From Pseudomaricurvus alkylphenolicus (GTDB taxonomy: Bacteria > Pseudomonadota > Gammaproteobacteria > Pseudomonadales > Cellvibrionaceae): a stretch of DNA of 64,000 bases. Position 1 is the stretch's first letter, and each line of letters begins with the position of its first letter. Both the position numbers and the translations under genes were made by a program. The notes beneath the pieces are model-generated. The model had not been told where the DNA came from and did no database searches. It saw nothing but the letters and a program-made list of their open reading frames with translations. The stretch lies in NCBI RefSeq assembly GCF_011683955.1, contig NZ_JAAQPI010000019.1, positions 41,152-105,151 on the forward strand. The letters run 5' to 3'. Of the stretch, positions 51,773 to 61,511 are shown piece by piece.

Positions 51773-51920
51773 TCAAGCGGCGGCTGGGGGCTCCGTTTTT
51801 GAGCGAGTCGGCGCCCCTCCGGGGTTCCCTCAGTCCCAAAAAAGCCCGGCAAAATACGCCGGTCTTTTTTACTCCTTCGGCGCTCGCCTTTGATGCTCAA
51901 AAACGAAGCCCCCATCCGCC
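51773..51920. repeat. Palindromic repeat with conserved core, copy 2
   Basis: Arms at 51779-51804 and 51895-51920 pair at 24 of 26 positions (GGGGGCTCCGTTTTTGAGC with its partner). The core matches copy 1 at 30733 (AAAAAAGCCCGGC, CGCCGGTCTTTTTTACTCC, TCGGCGCTCGC) while the arm sequences differ from copy 1. The core hairpin would read as a terminator on both strands. The remainder of the gap (51921-52110) shows no gene. Confidence 0.8.
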
Positions 51921-52110
51921 TTTTAGTCTGTAGTGCTCGATGGGCTTAGTTCTAAGTGGTGTTCTTGCTTGTTTTAATGTTGAGGTGGGTATGATTTTCA
52001 CCATCTATTGGCCCGCGGAGGAATGATATATATACTGATTGCCGTTTTGTGGGTATTAATTTAATCTCTAGAACCTTCTTGTGACCATTGTCCATTGTGG
52101 AGCCCGGCCT

Positions 52111-52587
52111 GTGCCTATATCCCTTGATAAAACTGACCGTAAAATCCTGGAGTTGATTCAGTCCGATGCCAGTTTGTCGGCCTCTGAGATTGCCGAGCGG
52201 GTGAATCTCTCGCAGCCCCCGTGCTGGCGGCGGATCAAGCGGCTGGAGGAGGCGGGTTTTATTGATCGTCGGGTGGGGATGTTGAATCGCAAGCAGTTGG
52301 GGCTGAATGTTGTGATTTATACAGAGGTGAAATTGACGGCTAACGGGCGACAGGCGGTGGGGGAGTTTGAGGAGAAGATCCGGTCTTTTCCCGAGGTCAC
52401 GGAGTGTTATGTGATGATGGGACGGACGGATTTTCTGTTGCGTATTGTTACCCGGGATGTGGAGACCTATGAGGAGTTTTTCCGTAAGCATTTGTCGCAG
52501 TTACCGGGTGTACAGGATATTAATTCCAGTGTGGCGCTGAGTGAGGTGAAGTACACCACGGAGTTGCCACTTGGGCTGGTTCAGTAG
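52111..52587 (+). CDS. Lrp/AsnC family transcriptional regulator
   Basis: 158 residues. The N-terminal helix-turn-helix ISLDKTDRKILELIQSDASL and VNLSQPPCWRRIKRLEEAGF is Lrp-type, followed by the RAM ligand domain (FPEVTECYVMMGRTDFLLRI with LPGVQDINSSVALSEVKYT). The GTG at 52111 is chosen for the GGAG upstream and the standard N-terminus. It may sense a branched-chain or other amino acid; the target is unknown and could be the GST-like gene 27 bases downstream. Confidence 0.9.
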   Translation: MPISLDKTDRKILELIQSDASLSASEIAERVNLSQPPCWRRIKRLEEAGFIDRRVGMLNRKQLGLNVVIYTEVKLTANGRQAVGEFEEKIRSFPEVTECYVMMGRTDFLLRIVTRDVETYEEFFRKHLSQLPGVQDINSSVALSEVKYTTELPLGLVQ

Positions 52588-52614
52588 AATTGTAGAATTT
52601 AAGAGGTTTTAACG

Positions 52615-53184
52615 ATGAAAGTTCTTGGCTCTTTGCCTTCTCCGTTTGCGCGTCGGATTCGTTTGTATCTTGATGGTGTTGAGCATGAATTTGCTGAATT
52701 GAATGTGTTGGGGCCTGAGGGCCGACGGGAGATGAAGCGTATCAGTCCGGTGATGAAGGTGCCGGTGTTGGTTGATGGTGATACGACGATTATGGATTCC
52801 CGTCAGATTTATAATTATCTGACTGAGAAGTTGGGTCGTGAGAAGCTGGATTGGGACGGGCAGAATACGTTGACGTTGATCGATGGGGCCAACGATTCTT
52901 TTGTGATTCTGCTGTTGTTGAAGCGTTCTGAGGTGGAGGACGCTGAGAAACGTGTGATTGGCAAGTTGCAGCGTGAACGTATCGAATTAACAATGGATGC
53001 ATTGGAGCAGATGTGTGCAGAGGGTAAGTTTGACCAGTGGGATTATCGGTCGATTTCGCTGTTTTGTATGCTGGACTGGATTGAGTTTCGTGAGCTTTAT
53101 CGGGTTGAGGATAAACCCGCTTTGCATGCGTTTTGGCAGCGTAATAAAACCCGGCCCGGTGTAGAGTTGACGGATCCGAGGTGA
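52615..53184 (+). CDS. Glutathione S-transferase family protein
   Basis: 189 residues. Thioredoxin-like domain MKVLGSLPSPFARRIRLYL with SPFAR active-site loop, the cis-Pro in MKVPVLVDG and TIMDSRQIYNYLTEKLG, then a short helical domain. Slightly shorter than classic GSTs. Gene is very G+T rich at third positions. Co-directional with the Lrp gene. Substrate unknown. Confidence 0.82.
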   Translation: MKVLGSLPSPFARRIRLYLDGVEHEFAELNVLGPEGRREMKRISPVMKVPVLVDGDTTIMDSRQIYNYLTEKLGREKLDWDGQNTLTLIDGANDSFVILLLLKRSEVEDAEKRVIGKLQRERIELTMDALEQMCAEGKFDQWDYRSISLFCMLDWIEFRELYRVEDKPALHAFWQRNKTRPGVELTDPR

Positions 53185-53210
53185 TAAAGAAGTACCGTAC
53201 ATCCTGTACA

Positions 53211-53234
53211 TAAAAAATGGGGCGCGTGCGCCCC
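53211..53234 (-). terminator. Terminator of TonB receptor gene
   Basis: On the minus strand GGGGCGC-AC-GCGCCCC (53219-53234) is followed by ATTTTTTA, a compact rho-independent terminator 37 bases after the receptor stop. Confidence 0.8.
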
Positions 53235-53270
53235 AAAGCTCTGAGAAGAGGGTTTAACCGTTGCGGGTGA

Positions 53271-55919
53271 TCAGAAGTTCATCCGCAGACCGGCGCTAAA
53301 GCGGCGGCCATTTTCATAAAAGCCCCAGCCGGGAATGCCATCGCTGGTGGTCTGGTAGATAACCTCGTTGGTCAGGTTGACGGCGGTCACGAACACGTCG
53401 ATGTTGTCGGTGGCGTTCCAGTTGAAGGTGGCGTCCCACTGGTCGTAAGCGGCGATAACTCGCTGGGAGCCGGATACCAGATCTCCGTAGGATTCGGAGC
53501 GGTAGTTGTAGGACAGTCGCGCGCTGAAGTTTGAGTCTTCGTAGTATACCGATGCGTTGGCCTGGTCTTCGGAGTTGCCGGGCAGTTCGAAGTCACCCAC
53601 AGACGCGGCAATCTCTCCGTCGGTAAAGGTGTAGTTGGCCACTATGCCAAAGCCCATGCCGAGTTCCTGTTGCCATTGCAGCTCCAGCCCCTGAATTTTA
53701 GCGCCCTCGGCATTGAACGGGCGAGTGACGCTGACGTTTTGTCCATCAATCACTTCCACTTGGGTGCTGTCGACGATGTAGGTGGACATGTCTTTGTAGA
53801 AGTAGGTGCCGGAGAGGATGCCTGCGTCGCCAAAGTACCACTCAGCGCCAATTTCAAATTGCTTGGCGTAGAAGGGGTCCAGCAGTGGATTACCCGCCGT
53901 TGCGGTTTCGCCATTGGTGGCGTCGACCACCAGGTTGGAAGACAGTTTTTGGAAACTGGGGCGGGCCATGGCTTTGGAAGCTGCCGCGCGGATGTTGATA
54001 TTTTCCGAGAGATTGTAGACCAGGTTCAGACTGGGCAGGTAGTCGGTGTAGCTGGTGCTGACGGTACCCAGCTCGCCGTTCTGGTATGCGGACGAAGAGA
54101 GGTCGGTTTTGACGACCCGTAAGCCGAAGTTACCGCGCATTTTTTCCGTTTCAAAGTCCGCTTTGGCGTAAACGGCGGTGATTTCTTCGTTGATGTTGTA
54201 GTGGGCATTTTGGTCGAAGTTGTAGTCCCAAACGCCGTCTTCCAGAATGGAGTCGATGCGTTCACGGGCGAGATCTTCGTCCAGCCAGGCGTATTGGGTC
54301 AGTGAGCCGGCGCTGGCGGTTTCTTCATGCAGCTTGGGTGTCAGGCTTGAGGAAACGTCAGCCAGGGTGATGGCTTCAAGCTCGGCAAAACGAGGGTGAT
54401 CGGGATTGGCACGACCGGTGGTACGGTTGTTTTCAATGGTGTGGTCACGGTATTTGGCGCCGACTTTAAAGCTGTTCACCGGACCCCATTCCACATCAAA
54501 CGTCAGGTCACCTTGCAGGTAGGTTTCTTCGTCTTCCATTTTGCGAATAAAGTCGCGGAAGTTACCCGGTTTGAGTGTCAGGGCGGAGGCATCGGTTGCG
54601 TCCATGTCCAGATAACTGAATTCAACAGTTTCCGGTCCCAGATTGATGACTGAGCGAGTAGGGCCTTCAAACCAATAGTTTTGATCGTGGTCGCTGCCGC
54701 CGGAGGCTTCTGTAATGCCCACCTGCATATGCGCCTGCCAACCATTGCCTTCAAAGGTGGCATCAATGTCATAAACTTCGGTTTCCACATAGGCACCGCG
54801 ACGGTAAATCGGCTCAATGGCCGCGCCGGTACCACTCAGGTTCTGCAAGGTGCCGCCAACCAGTGCCTGTTTGCCATCTGACGTGTCAATAAAACGGGGA
54901 TCTGTGACGGCGATATTATTGTCCACCGCGGCACCGCCAGCGAGGAACAGGTAGTTCTGGTTGTTGTTGTCCATATCCATGCCGGACTGGACGGCGTTAA
55001 AGACAATGTCCCACTGGTCGGTGGGGCGCCATTGCAGAGTCAGGTTGCTGGTTTCGCGCTCCCGCTCCTGACTGAAGATGGCTGAGCCGCCGCCCCATAC
55101 TGCGTAAACATCATTGGTCACATTGCCGTGTTGGTCGGTGACATCGTAAAGGCTGTTGGTGGGAAACGCCTCAAGGCCGTCCCGGCGCATGGTACGCTTT
55201 TGTGAAGCAAATGAAGCCAGTACTCCGAAGCTTCCCGACTCATTGCTCCAGCTGATTAAGCCGGAGGCCTGAGGGTCCACTTCGTCCGGTAGTTCGCTGT
55301 AGAGTCCTTCGACCGAGGCGTTGATTGTCAGTGGATCGAGATCCAGCGGGCGACGGGTACGGACAATAACCGCACCGCCGATGCTGCCTTCGTCAAGGTC
55401 AGCCTCTGGGCTCTTGTAGACTTCCAGGCCGGAAACCAATTCTGAGGCGAGCATTGAATAGTTAAAGCCCCTGCTGGGGTTGTCGTTGGCCCACCAAAAG
55501 GCCGAGGCAACATTCTGCCCGTTCATCAATGTGCGGTTAAGAGCGCTGTCGGTACCACGAACAAAAATGTCGCGTCCTTCGCCCCAGCCTCGGTCCACGG
55601 AAACACCGGGAATTCGCTGCAGTGAGTCGGCAACGTTTTTATCAGGAAACTTGCCGATGTCTTCGGCGCTGATAGCGTCGACGATGGAGTTGGAACTCTC
55701 TTTTACATCCAGGGCGCGTTTCAGACTGCGGCGGATGCCCATGACCTCGATCTCTTCAATCTGACTGGCAAGAGCCTGTTCATCGCTGCTGAAACCAGGC
55801 GTTTCTTGTGCTTGAGTTGCAGCGCTCAGACTAAACAGCGCCATGGCGCCGAGGGAGCCGTAGGCCAATACGGACTTATTGATATGTTGAATCGCATTTC
55901 TTAGCTTTATGTTTTTCAT
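53271..55919 (-). CDS. TonB-dependent receptor, carbohydrate type
   Basis: 882 residues with signal peptide ending SAATQAQ. A TonB-box-like EEIEVMGIRRSLKRALDVK precedes GKFPDKNVADSLQRIPGVSV and GRDIFVRGTDSALNRTLMNG of the plug; the barrel ends GRRFSAGLRMNF with the terminal Phe of outer-membrane proteins. Same subtype as the receptor at 35657 and so possibly another galactoside receptor, but it is monocistronic and its ligand cannot be told. Confidence 0.92.
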   Translation of the reverse strand: MKNIKLRNAIQHINKSVLAYGSLGAMALFSLSAATQAQETPGFSSDEQALASQIEEIEVMGIRRSLKRALDVKESSNSIVDAISAEDIGKFPDKNVADSLQRIPGVSVDRGWGEGRDIFVRGTDSALNRTLMNGQNVASAFWWANDNPSRGFNYSMLASELVSGLEVYKSPEADLDEGSIGGAVIVRTRRPLDLDPLTINASVEGLYSELPDEVDPQASGLISWSNESGSFGVLASFASQKRTMRRDGLEAFPTNSLYDVTDQHGNVTNDVYAVWGGGSAIFSQERERETSNLTLQWRPTDQWDIVFNAVQSGMDMDNNNQNYLFLAGGAAVDNNIAVTDPRFIDTSDGKQALVGGTLQNLSGTGAAIEPIYRRGAYVETEVYDIDATFEGNGWQAHMQVGITEASGGSDHDQNYWFEGPTRSVINLGPETVEFSYLDMDATDASALTLKPGNFRDFIRKMEDEETYLQGDLTFDVEWGPVNSFKVGAKYRDHTIENNRTTGRANPDHPRFAELEAITLADVSSSLTPKLHEETASAGSLTQYAWLDEDLARERIDSILEDGVWDYNFDQNAHYNINEEITAVYAKADFETEKMRGNFGLRVVKTDLSSSAYQNGELGTVSTSYTDYLPSLNLVYNLSENINIRAAASKAMARPSFQKLSSNLVVDATNGETATAGNPLLDPFYAKQFEIGAEWYFGDAGILSGTYFYKDMSTYIVDSTQVEVIDGQNVSVTRPFNAEGAKIQGLELQWQQELGMGFGIVANYTFTDGEIAASVGDFELPGNSEDQANASVYYEDSNFSARLSYNYRSESYGDLVSGSQRVIAAYDQWDATFNWNATDNIDVFVTAVNLTNEVIYQTTSDGIPGWGFYENGRRFSAGLRMNF

Positions 55920-56207
55920 CGCTCACTTCTCTCAAAAGTTCTTAAGGTTATTGAAAGTCACTCACCTCAAAGGGGTAAACGCAGCGATTGAGAAAATTCC
56001 GTCAAAAATTATCAAAAAAATTAATTTTCTAAAAAGTGTCGGTTTTTTATCGCGGATTGCGTTTTAGTGCGTTGGTGGAGCGATTGTGAAAGTCGGCCGG
56101 GTATGTTGGAACCATGGAGAGAGATGAGAAAGCACTGAGGCAGGTGGCGAGACAACAGGCCATAAAAACAAAGTTTTTCTATAGCCTGCCGGCAGTCAAA
56201 TTTCAGG
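55920..56207. other. Intergenic region upstream of TonB receptor
   Basis: About 290 bases with an AT-rich segment (near 55999-56050) that probably holds the receptor promoter. No gene recognised. Confidence 0.4.
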
Positions 56208-57329
56208 TCAGAATGTTACCTTGAGGCCACTTTCAAACCGGGTACGGTCGTAGGCATAGGCATCAATCTCGGCGTCGTAGTCATCGTAGTTAAGCTGCAC
56301 ATACCCTTCTACGGGTGCGTCACCCAGGGTGAATAACGGTCTTGTATAACGAGCGACGGCACTGAATCCGTCGGTACTGGGGGTTTCCGCATCGTTTTCC
56401 AAATCGCCATTGGTGTCCTTACGATCGTAGTTCAGATCGCTGTACCTCAGGCTCAGGCTCCACTCGGACTTGGTTGGCAAAATTCGTCGCAGGCGGATGC
56501 TGCCGCGATAGGTTTCCGTGTCGTAGTATCCTCCGCCGTTATCATTGCGGTCTATCACTTCGAGGCCGAGATACACGTAGGTCTGTCGAGCCAGTCGATA
56601 ACGCATCTTGGCACCGAGTGTGAGATAGCGGTACTGTGAGTGTTTATCGCTAATGTTGCCGCCGCGGTCATCTTTGGCCAGGCGATTTTCATACTCCCGG
56701 TGTTGAACGTCGGAAAACAGCTCGTAGCGGAATTCACGGTTGAGTCGATGCTTCCATCCGAGCCTCACACCGGTTTGATGGTAATCCAGATCGGTGAGTC
56801 CCAGATCGAGATAGTCTTCATAATCGATATCTCGGTGTTCCAGTCTGACTTGAAGGGTTTGTCCTTTGGCAATCTGGAAGTTCACATCCGCCCGAGGATG
56901 CCAGCGACTGAAATCATAGCGATCAGAGGCCGAGGTACCCCCAACGGCATAGGGCAAGCCGCTAAAGCGACTGACGTAGCTCTTGTCCTGATCGCGGTAT
57001 GCAAGAGAGAGCTTATAGTCGTGCACTCCGTCTGAAAACGTTCCTTTGTAGCCCGCTCGGGCATCAATGCTGCGGTGATCAGCCGTATCGATTTCCTGGT
57101 AAATATTACGCCGCAAATTGAGCTGGCCAATCCAGGAGGTGTCTTTTCCCAGATCGATTCTGACGGCTTGATGCCAGTAGGTGTCCGCATTGACAGGGAA
57201 GGAATCGGTCAATCGAAAGGGATTACTGTCATGGCCGATACCGGTTTTCAGGTCAATTTCTGCAGCCTGAATACCGCAGCTGAGGCCGAACAGCAAAGTG
57301 GAATAGATACAAGCGTTTTTCATGGTCAT
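56208..57329 (-). CDS. Outer-membrane beta-barrel protein
   Basis: About 373 residues with signal peptide ending GIQAA. The mature protein starts KTGIGHDSNPFRLTDS, a pattern found in TPR-linked surface barrels, then consists of alternating amphipathic strands (RLEHRDIDYEDYLDL, LGAKMRYRLARQTYVYLGLE) and ends FESGLKVTF with terminal Phe. It is the third gene after the transglutaminase-like fusion and the TPR protein (14-base gap), so it may be the outer-membrane part of an envelope complex. Export or anchoring function is inferred. Confidence 0.78.
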   Translation of the reverse strand: MTMKNACIYSTLLFGLSCGIQAAEIDLKTGIGHDSNPFRLTDSFPVNADTYWHQAVRIDLGKDTSWIGQLNLRRNIYQEIDTADHRSIDARAGYKGTFSDGVHDYKLSLAYRDQDKSYVSRFSGLPYAVGGTSASDRYDFSRWHPRADVNFQIAKGQTLQVRLEHRDIDYEDYLDLGLTDLDYHQTGVRLGWKHRLNREFRYELFSDVQHREYENRLAKDDRGGNISDKHSQYRYLTLGAKMRYRLARQTYVYLGLEVIDRNDNGGGYYDTETYRGSIRLRRILPTKSEWSLSLRYSDLNYDRKDTNGDLENDAETPSTDGFSAVARYTRPLFTLGDAPVEGYVQLNYDDYDAEIDAYAYDRTRFESGLKVTF

Positions 57330-57343
57330 CAACTCGATTTTAG

Positions 57344-59035
57344 TTAGATACTGGCGTCATTGAATAAAATCGAATGAACCGACGGTAAAATGGCCGAAAA
57401 GTGGCGTTTGCCGGGTTTGAACCGGTTTTCCAGCCGGTGGGCGGCGCGAGCAATATCGTCATGGTTACGCATGGTTTCGGGTAGCGTATCCAGATATTGG
57501 CTGGCCTGATCCCACTGTTGTCGGAGACTCAGCAGGTCAATTTTCTGTGCGGCAAGGATGATGGAATCCGGGTGTTGTTTCAATGATTCTTCAAGCTCCA
57601 TTAAGGCCAGATCAAGCATTCCGTGTTGGCTGGCAAATTCAATTTTCTGCCGATGGATTTCAGGTAAGTGGAGATTCTCCTTTAAAAGCGGTGCAAATGC
57701 TGTGACAGTGTGCTCATACGCGACAAAAAGTTGGTTTTTCGCGCCATTGCTGTACTCTGCGGATCTTGTTTCGATTCCGTGATTGGCAAGGCCTCTGGCC
57801 AGTTGCAGCCTGGCCCGCGCCTCCCATTCCGGTGACGCCAGCAGCGTCTGCAGCTGCTTTATCGAGCTTTCGTGGTCTCCGTTCTCATGGTCGGAGTTAT
57901 TGTGGCCGCCGGGTTTGCCCGCAAGCAGTGCCTGTGCGTAGCGGAATTCGGCCCGATGTTGGGGCAGTGGTGCCAAGGACCGTTGTTGCTGATTGATCAA
58001 TCCCAGCATGTGTTCGGCCAGAAGCCGGTCATTGTCCGATTTGGCGTATCGCTTTAACCAGCTCCAGTGACCATGTGCCGCTTTCACCCGTCCGTGCTCC
58101 AGGTTCGCCCAGGCAAGATCCTTGCGCAGTCGTTCATTGCGCCCGCTCAATGCTGAGGCCCGGTTCAGGGCGTCGATGGCGCCGGTGAAGTCGAGCTTAA
58201 GCAACCGGTAGCGGCCAAGTTGGCTCCAGGCTGCCGCGCTGTCTACAGCCAGAGCCACAGCGCGCTCGTAGGTTTTTTCCGTATGGACATAGGGCATATC
58301 CAGCTGTTGTCTTGCCTGAGCCAGCTTTAGCCAGGTATTGGCATGCCCCGGTCGGTATTCGATGGAGCGGGCATAGGCTTTCTCAGCGCCGGCCCAATCG
58401 CCCTGGCGTTTAAGGGCGCTGGCCAAAGCAGAGAGCGCCTTGGCTTTGCGCACACCGGAGCTGATGCTGACGGCCCCGGTCAGTATCTCGCCGGCCTCGG
58501 CATATTGCTTCGAAACCAAGAGCTGCAAACCCAGATTGATGGCCGCCGCCTGGTGGTTCGGTTGATGGTCGAGCAGCACTCGGTAGGCCTGCATGGCCTC
58601 TTTGTGTTGGCCGCTGCGGGACAGTGCAAGTGCATAATCAAATTGAATGCCGGCAGAGAGGCGCCGCTGAAGATGGGTACTGCGGCATAACCGGATCACC
58701 TCGTTGTATTCCTTATTTTGCATAAGCTCCAGAATTCGTTTATCCAGAATGGCGGCTTGAGTGATATCCGGCAATTGTGTAAACGCCGACTGGTCGGCAA
58801 GGGGGACTCCGGCGTGTTCCTTCTGAAGGATGTCGGTGTATAGCGCCTGGGAAACGCTCTGCTGATCAATGGGCGTTCTGACAACGACACTGCTGTTTTC
58901 GGGCACATCGATCGGACTGACGACGACCTGTTTATAGCGCAGTTGGTCCTGGGATAACCAGTAGTCGGTTGCCCCGACCGCGCTGAACAGACCAAAGAAT
59001 ACAGATACGGGTATCCAGGTGGAGTGGACTCGCAT
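57344..59035 (-). CDS. Membrane-anchored tetratricopeptide-repeat protein
   Basis: 563 residues. An N-terminal hydrophobic segment (WIPVSVFFGLFSAVGATDYW) would anchor it in the inner membrane or act as a signal. The rest is helical and contains several TPR-like pairs, for example SGQHKEAMQAYRVLLDHQPN, RQGDWAGAEKAYARSIEYRP and DFTGAIDALNRASALSGRNE. ATG 59035 is chosen with a strong AAGGAG; the frame opens at 59086. Middle gene of the three-gene envelope operon; it may link inner-membrane and outer-membrane parts. Confidence 0.85.
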   Translation of the reverse strand: MRVHSTWIPVSVFFGLFSAVGATDYWLSQDQLRYKQVVVSPIDVPENSSVVVRTPIDQQSVSQALYTDILQKEHAGVPLADQSAFTQLPDITQAAILDKRILELMQNKEYNEVIRLCRSTHLQRRLSAGIQFDYALALSRSGQHKEAMQAYRVLLDHQPNHQAAAINLGLQLLVSKQYAEAGEILTGAVSISSGVRKAKALSALASALKRQGDWAGAEKAYARSIEYRPGHANTWLKLAQARQQLDMPYVHTEKTYERAVALAVDSAAAWSQLGRYRLLKLDFTGAIDALNRASALSGRNERLRKDLAWANLEHGRVKAAHGHWSWLKRYAKSDNDRLLAEHMLGLINQQQRSLAPLPQHRAEFRYAQALLAGKPGGHNNSDHENGDHESSIKQLQTLLASPEWEARARLQLARGLANHGIETRSAEYSNGAKNQLFVAYEHTVTAFAPLLKENLHLPEIHRQKIEFASQHGMLDLALMELEESLKQHPDSIILAAQKIDLLSLRQQWDQASQYLDTLPETMRNHDDIARAAHRLENRFKPGKRHFSAILPSVHSILFNDASI

Positions 59036-59063
59036 GGTAGTCTCCTTTTTAAACCAAGGTGAG

Positions 59064-61511
59064 TTAGGTGGATTGAGTAACGCCATTGCTGATGGTCAGA
59101 CGGTCGTAGAGGCCGAAGTGGTTCACATTCTGAATTTCCAGCCCGGGACGGCCATTGACTTCAAGAACCAGCGGGCCACGTTCTTTGTCCAGACAGATAT
59201 CTATGCCCATATAACCCAGAGGAATGGCCTGGCTGCACTTGTCACTGATATCCAATATCTGCTGCCAATAGGGTAGTTTCACTCCGATTAAGGGCTCCTG
59301 GTTGTCGGGGTGCCTGGCCAGGGGTTGTCCGTTCCTTTGGCAGCGGCTGATCTCGCCGGTTTGCAAATCAACAGCGGCGCCAATCGCTCCCTGGTGAAGA
59401 TTGGCCTTGCCGCCGGAATCCCTGGTAGGGAGTCGTAACATGGCGCTCAAGATACGCCCCTCACTGACCAGGATGCGGATATCACACAAACCGTAAGGCG
59501 CGATGGTTTGCAACAGGGGGTGCTGGTGAATCAATGGCTCCAGAAAGGCGGTGTCGCTGTCACCAAGCTGCGAGTAGTTGCCGTTGATGATCTCCGTTAG
59601 ATGTCGTCGAATCGACAGCAGGGAGATGGATTGACCACTGCTGCCGATGAATTGTTCGCCCTGGCGGCCCTTAATAATCAGTATTCCATTGCCCTGACTG
59701 CCGGCGTTCGGCTTAATGACAAACTCCTGGAGTGAAGACAGGACTTCGTTCAGTTGCTCAAGTTGCGCAAACTCCGAAAACTCCGCCAGTGTGTCCGGGA
59801 CGGGGATGCCGGCAGAGCGCAGCCTGGTCTTGGATTCCAGTTTGTCCGCCGCACTGCGCAGCTCTCGGCTGGAATTCAGACGTGCAACGTAGTCGCGATT
59901 GCGGGCGTTAATGCCCATGACGCCGAATTGTTGATTCACAAGGTTACGAAAACGTAACAATTCTGCGACCCGGATGCCGGTCCAACGCCCCATATAGATT
60001 TGAGCTGCCAGAACCAGTAAGTAAGTTTCAGGGTAGACGGCGAATATTCCGTGCAATAGCGCGGAGGTCAGGCATAAATAACAGGCAGCGATGCTGATCA
60101 GGGTTCCGGCAATGGTTTTGGCGAGTTCCAGCCAGTCACGCTCTTCGGCCAAGTCATGGAGTTTATCCGCTACAAAACTGATGATGATCACTGGGAACAG
60201 AGACATCAGGCCGAACTGCATATCGGTAAACCGATCCACCGTGTAGAGCAAGGCAATCGTCGCTAAATTGATCACGCTTATAATGGTGGCGAGTCGCGGA
60301 ATCTTCAGTAGACGCAAGGGATGGAGTAGTACATGAGCCGCAAAGGCAATGACGACAATGAGAGCGAAGCCCAGCAGGCCCGGACCGAGACCCACGAATG
60401 CGCAGGCAGATGCGATCAACATGGGCATAAAAATACCAAAGCTCTTGAGACCCATCAGATTTCGCATAACGGTGATGATCAATGCGCAAATGGGTAGCAT
60501 CAAAAAGATAGAAACTGTTTTTGCCGGCATGTTTATTTGCGTCAACAATGCGGCCAGGTTGATACTGCTGTTAACAGTGGCTCCTGCATCATCTTCGTTG
60601 ACATGTGGCAGCAAGGCCGGGGAGATAAACTGGTCCTGAATATTGAAGCTGTAGTCGAATCCGATGTTCGCTGTGTGTGAGAACAGGCTGTGATCGCCCC
60701 GATAGAGCTCCAGATAATGTGAGGGCAGCTGGGCAAAGTAGCGATTGGTCGGATCGAAGGCAACCCATTGGTTCTCTATGTAGACTTCCACCCATTGATG
60801 AGAAGTTTTCTTGCGACCTTCGTTCAGCACGATACCACCGACCAATCTCGCGGGTATGCCATTCAGGCGCGCCAGGGACACGAACAGGCGGCTCTTGCCG
60901 TTACAGCTGGCGGCACCTAAACGCAGGGCCGTCAGAGAGTCGGTGAGCCCCTTAAAGGGCAGTGTCTCCAGGCCGCTGGTGTAGTTATAGATGACCTGGA
61001 GAACCTGCAAAACACTTTGGTCGTCTGTGGGACTGATGCTCTGCCAAAGGGACTGTATTTCCGGGTGCTGTACGGCTATCGCTTCACTAGCCCGCAAGTA
61101 AGGCTGCCAGCTGGAGTCCAGATCAGGATTGATTCGAAGTTCGGCGGGTATCTCGTAGCGGTATCCCACACTGCTGATCATCGCGCTATAGCTGATACTG
61201 TCGGCATCACGACCGCCGATCCAGCGCGAAATCCTGCCGCTGTCGGCGGTATAGACTGACTGCTCCATGTGATTAGCCTGCACCGTTTCAGCAAATACAT
61301 CCTGGCGTTCGGACGGTTGGGGCAGGTACACCGAAACCGCAGTATCTGCGGGAGCAGCGTCGAACGTCATCATCAGATCAAACTGAAAGATATTGCGCGG
61401 TTTAACTGCATCCGGCTCAAACGGCACTAACCTGACGTGCAATAACAGCAGGACAATGGCTATATAAGCCAACCAGGCTTCAGTCCTTAAAAAGTGTGTC
61501 TTGGTACTCAT
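59064..61511 (-). CDS. Transglutaminase-like / 7TM / RimK-like ATP-grasp fusion protein
   Basis: 815 residues in three parts. After a first membrane helix (about 12-30), residues about 130-290 form a transglutaminase-like domain in the periplasm, with AASCNGKSRLFVSLARLNG (Cys203), TSHQWVEVYI (His238) and VAFDPTN (Asp253). About 330-505 hold the 7TM region (GLKSFGIFMPMLIASACAFVG). From about 525 a RimK-like ATP-grasp ligase follows (KLESKTRLRSAGIPVP, EFVIKPNAGSQGNGILII, VLEVNGRPGLEIQNVN). Such parts are usually two adjacent genes, an inactive-transglutaminase/7TM protein and a glutamate-ligase-like protein; here they are one frame. ATG 61511 has AGGATGG upstream. Head of the three-gene operon. 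Confidence 0.88.
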   Translation of the reverse strand: MSTKTHFLRTEAWLAYIAIVLLLLHVRLVPFEPDAVKPRNIFQFDLMMTFDAAPADTAVSVYLPQPSERQDVFAETVQANHMEQSVYTADSGRISRWIGGRDADSISYSAMISSVGYRYEIPAELRINPDLDSSWQPYLRASEAIAVQHPEIQSLWQSISPTDDQSVLQVLQVIYNYTSGLETLPFKGLTDSLTALRLGAASCNGKSRLFVSLARLNGIPARLVGGIVLNEGRKKTSHQWVEVYIENQWVAFDPTNRYFAQLPSHYLELYRGDHSLFSHTANIGFDYSFNIQDQFISPALLPHVNEDDAGATVNSSINLAALLTQINMPAKTVSIFLMLPICALIITVMRNLMGLKSFGIFMPMLIASACAFVGLGPGLLGFALIVVIAFAAHVLLHPLRLLKIPRLATIISVINLATIALLYTVDRFTDMQFGLMSLFPVIIISFVADKLHDLAEERDWLELAKTIAGTLISIAACYLCLTSALLHGIFAVYPETYLLVLAAQIYMGRWTGIRVAELLRFRNLVNQQFGVMGINARNRDYVARLNSSRELRSAADKLESKTRLRSAGIPVPDTLAEFSEFAQLEQLNEVLSSLQEFVIKPNAGSQGNGILIIKGRQGEQFIGSSGQSISLLSIRRHLTEIINGNYSQLGDSDTAFLEPLIHQHPLLQTIAPYGLCDIRILVSEGRILSAMLRLPTRDSGGKANLHQGAIGAAVDLQTGEISRCQRNGQPLARHPDNQEPLIGVKLPYWQQILDISDKCSQAIPLGYMGIDICLDKERGPLVLEVNGRPGLEIQNVNHFGLYDRLTISNGVTQST

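Noticed and set aside
51657..51893. 78-codon plus-strand frame at the second palindromic repeat
   Set aside because: It crosses the repeat arms and core, and its codon pattern follows the repeat; a chance frame.
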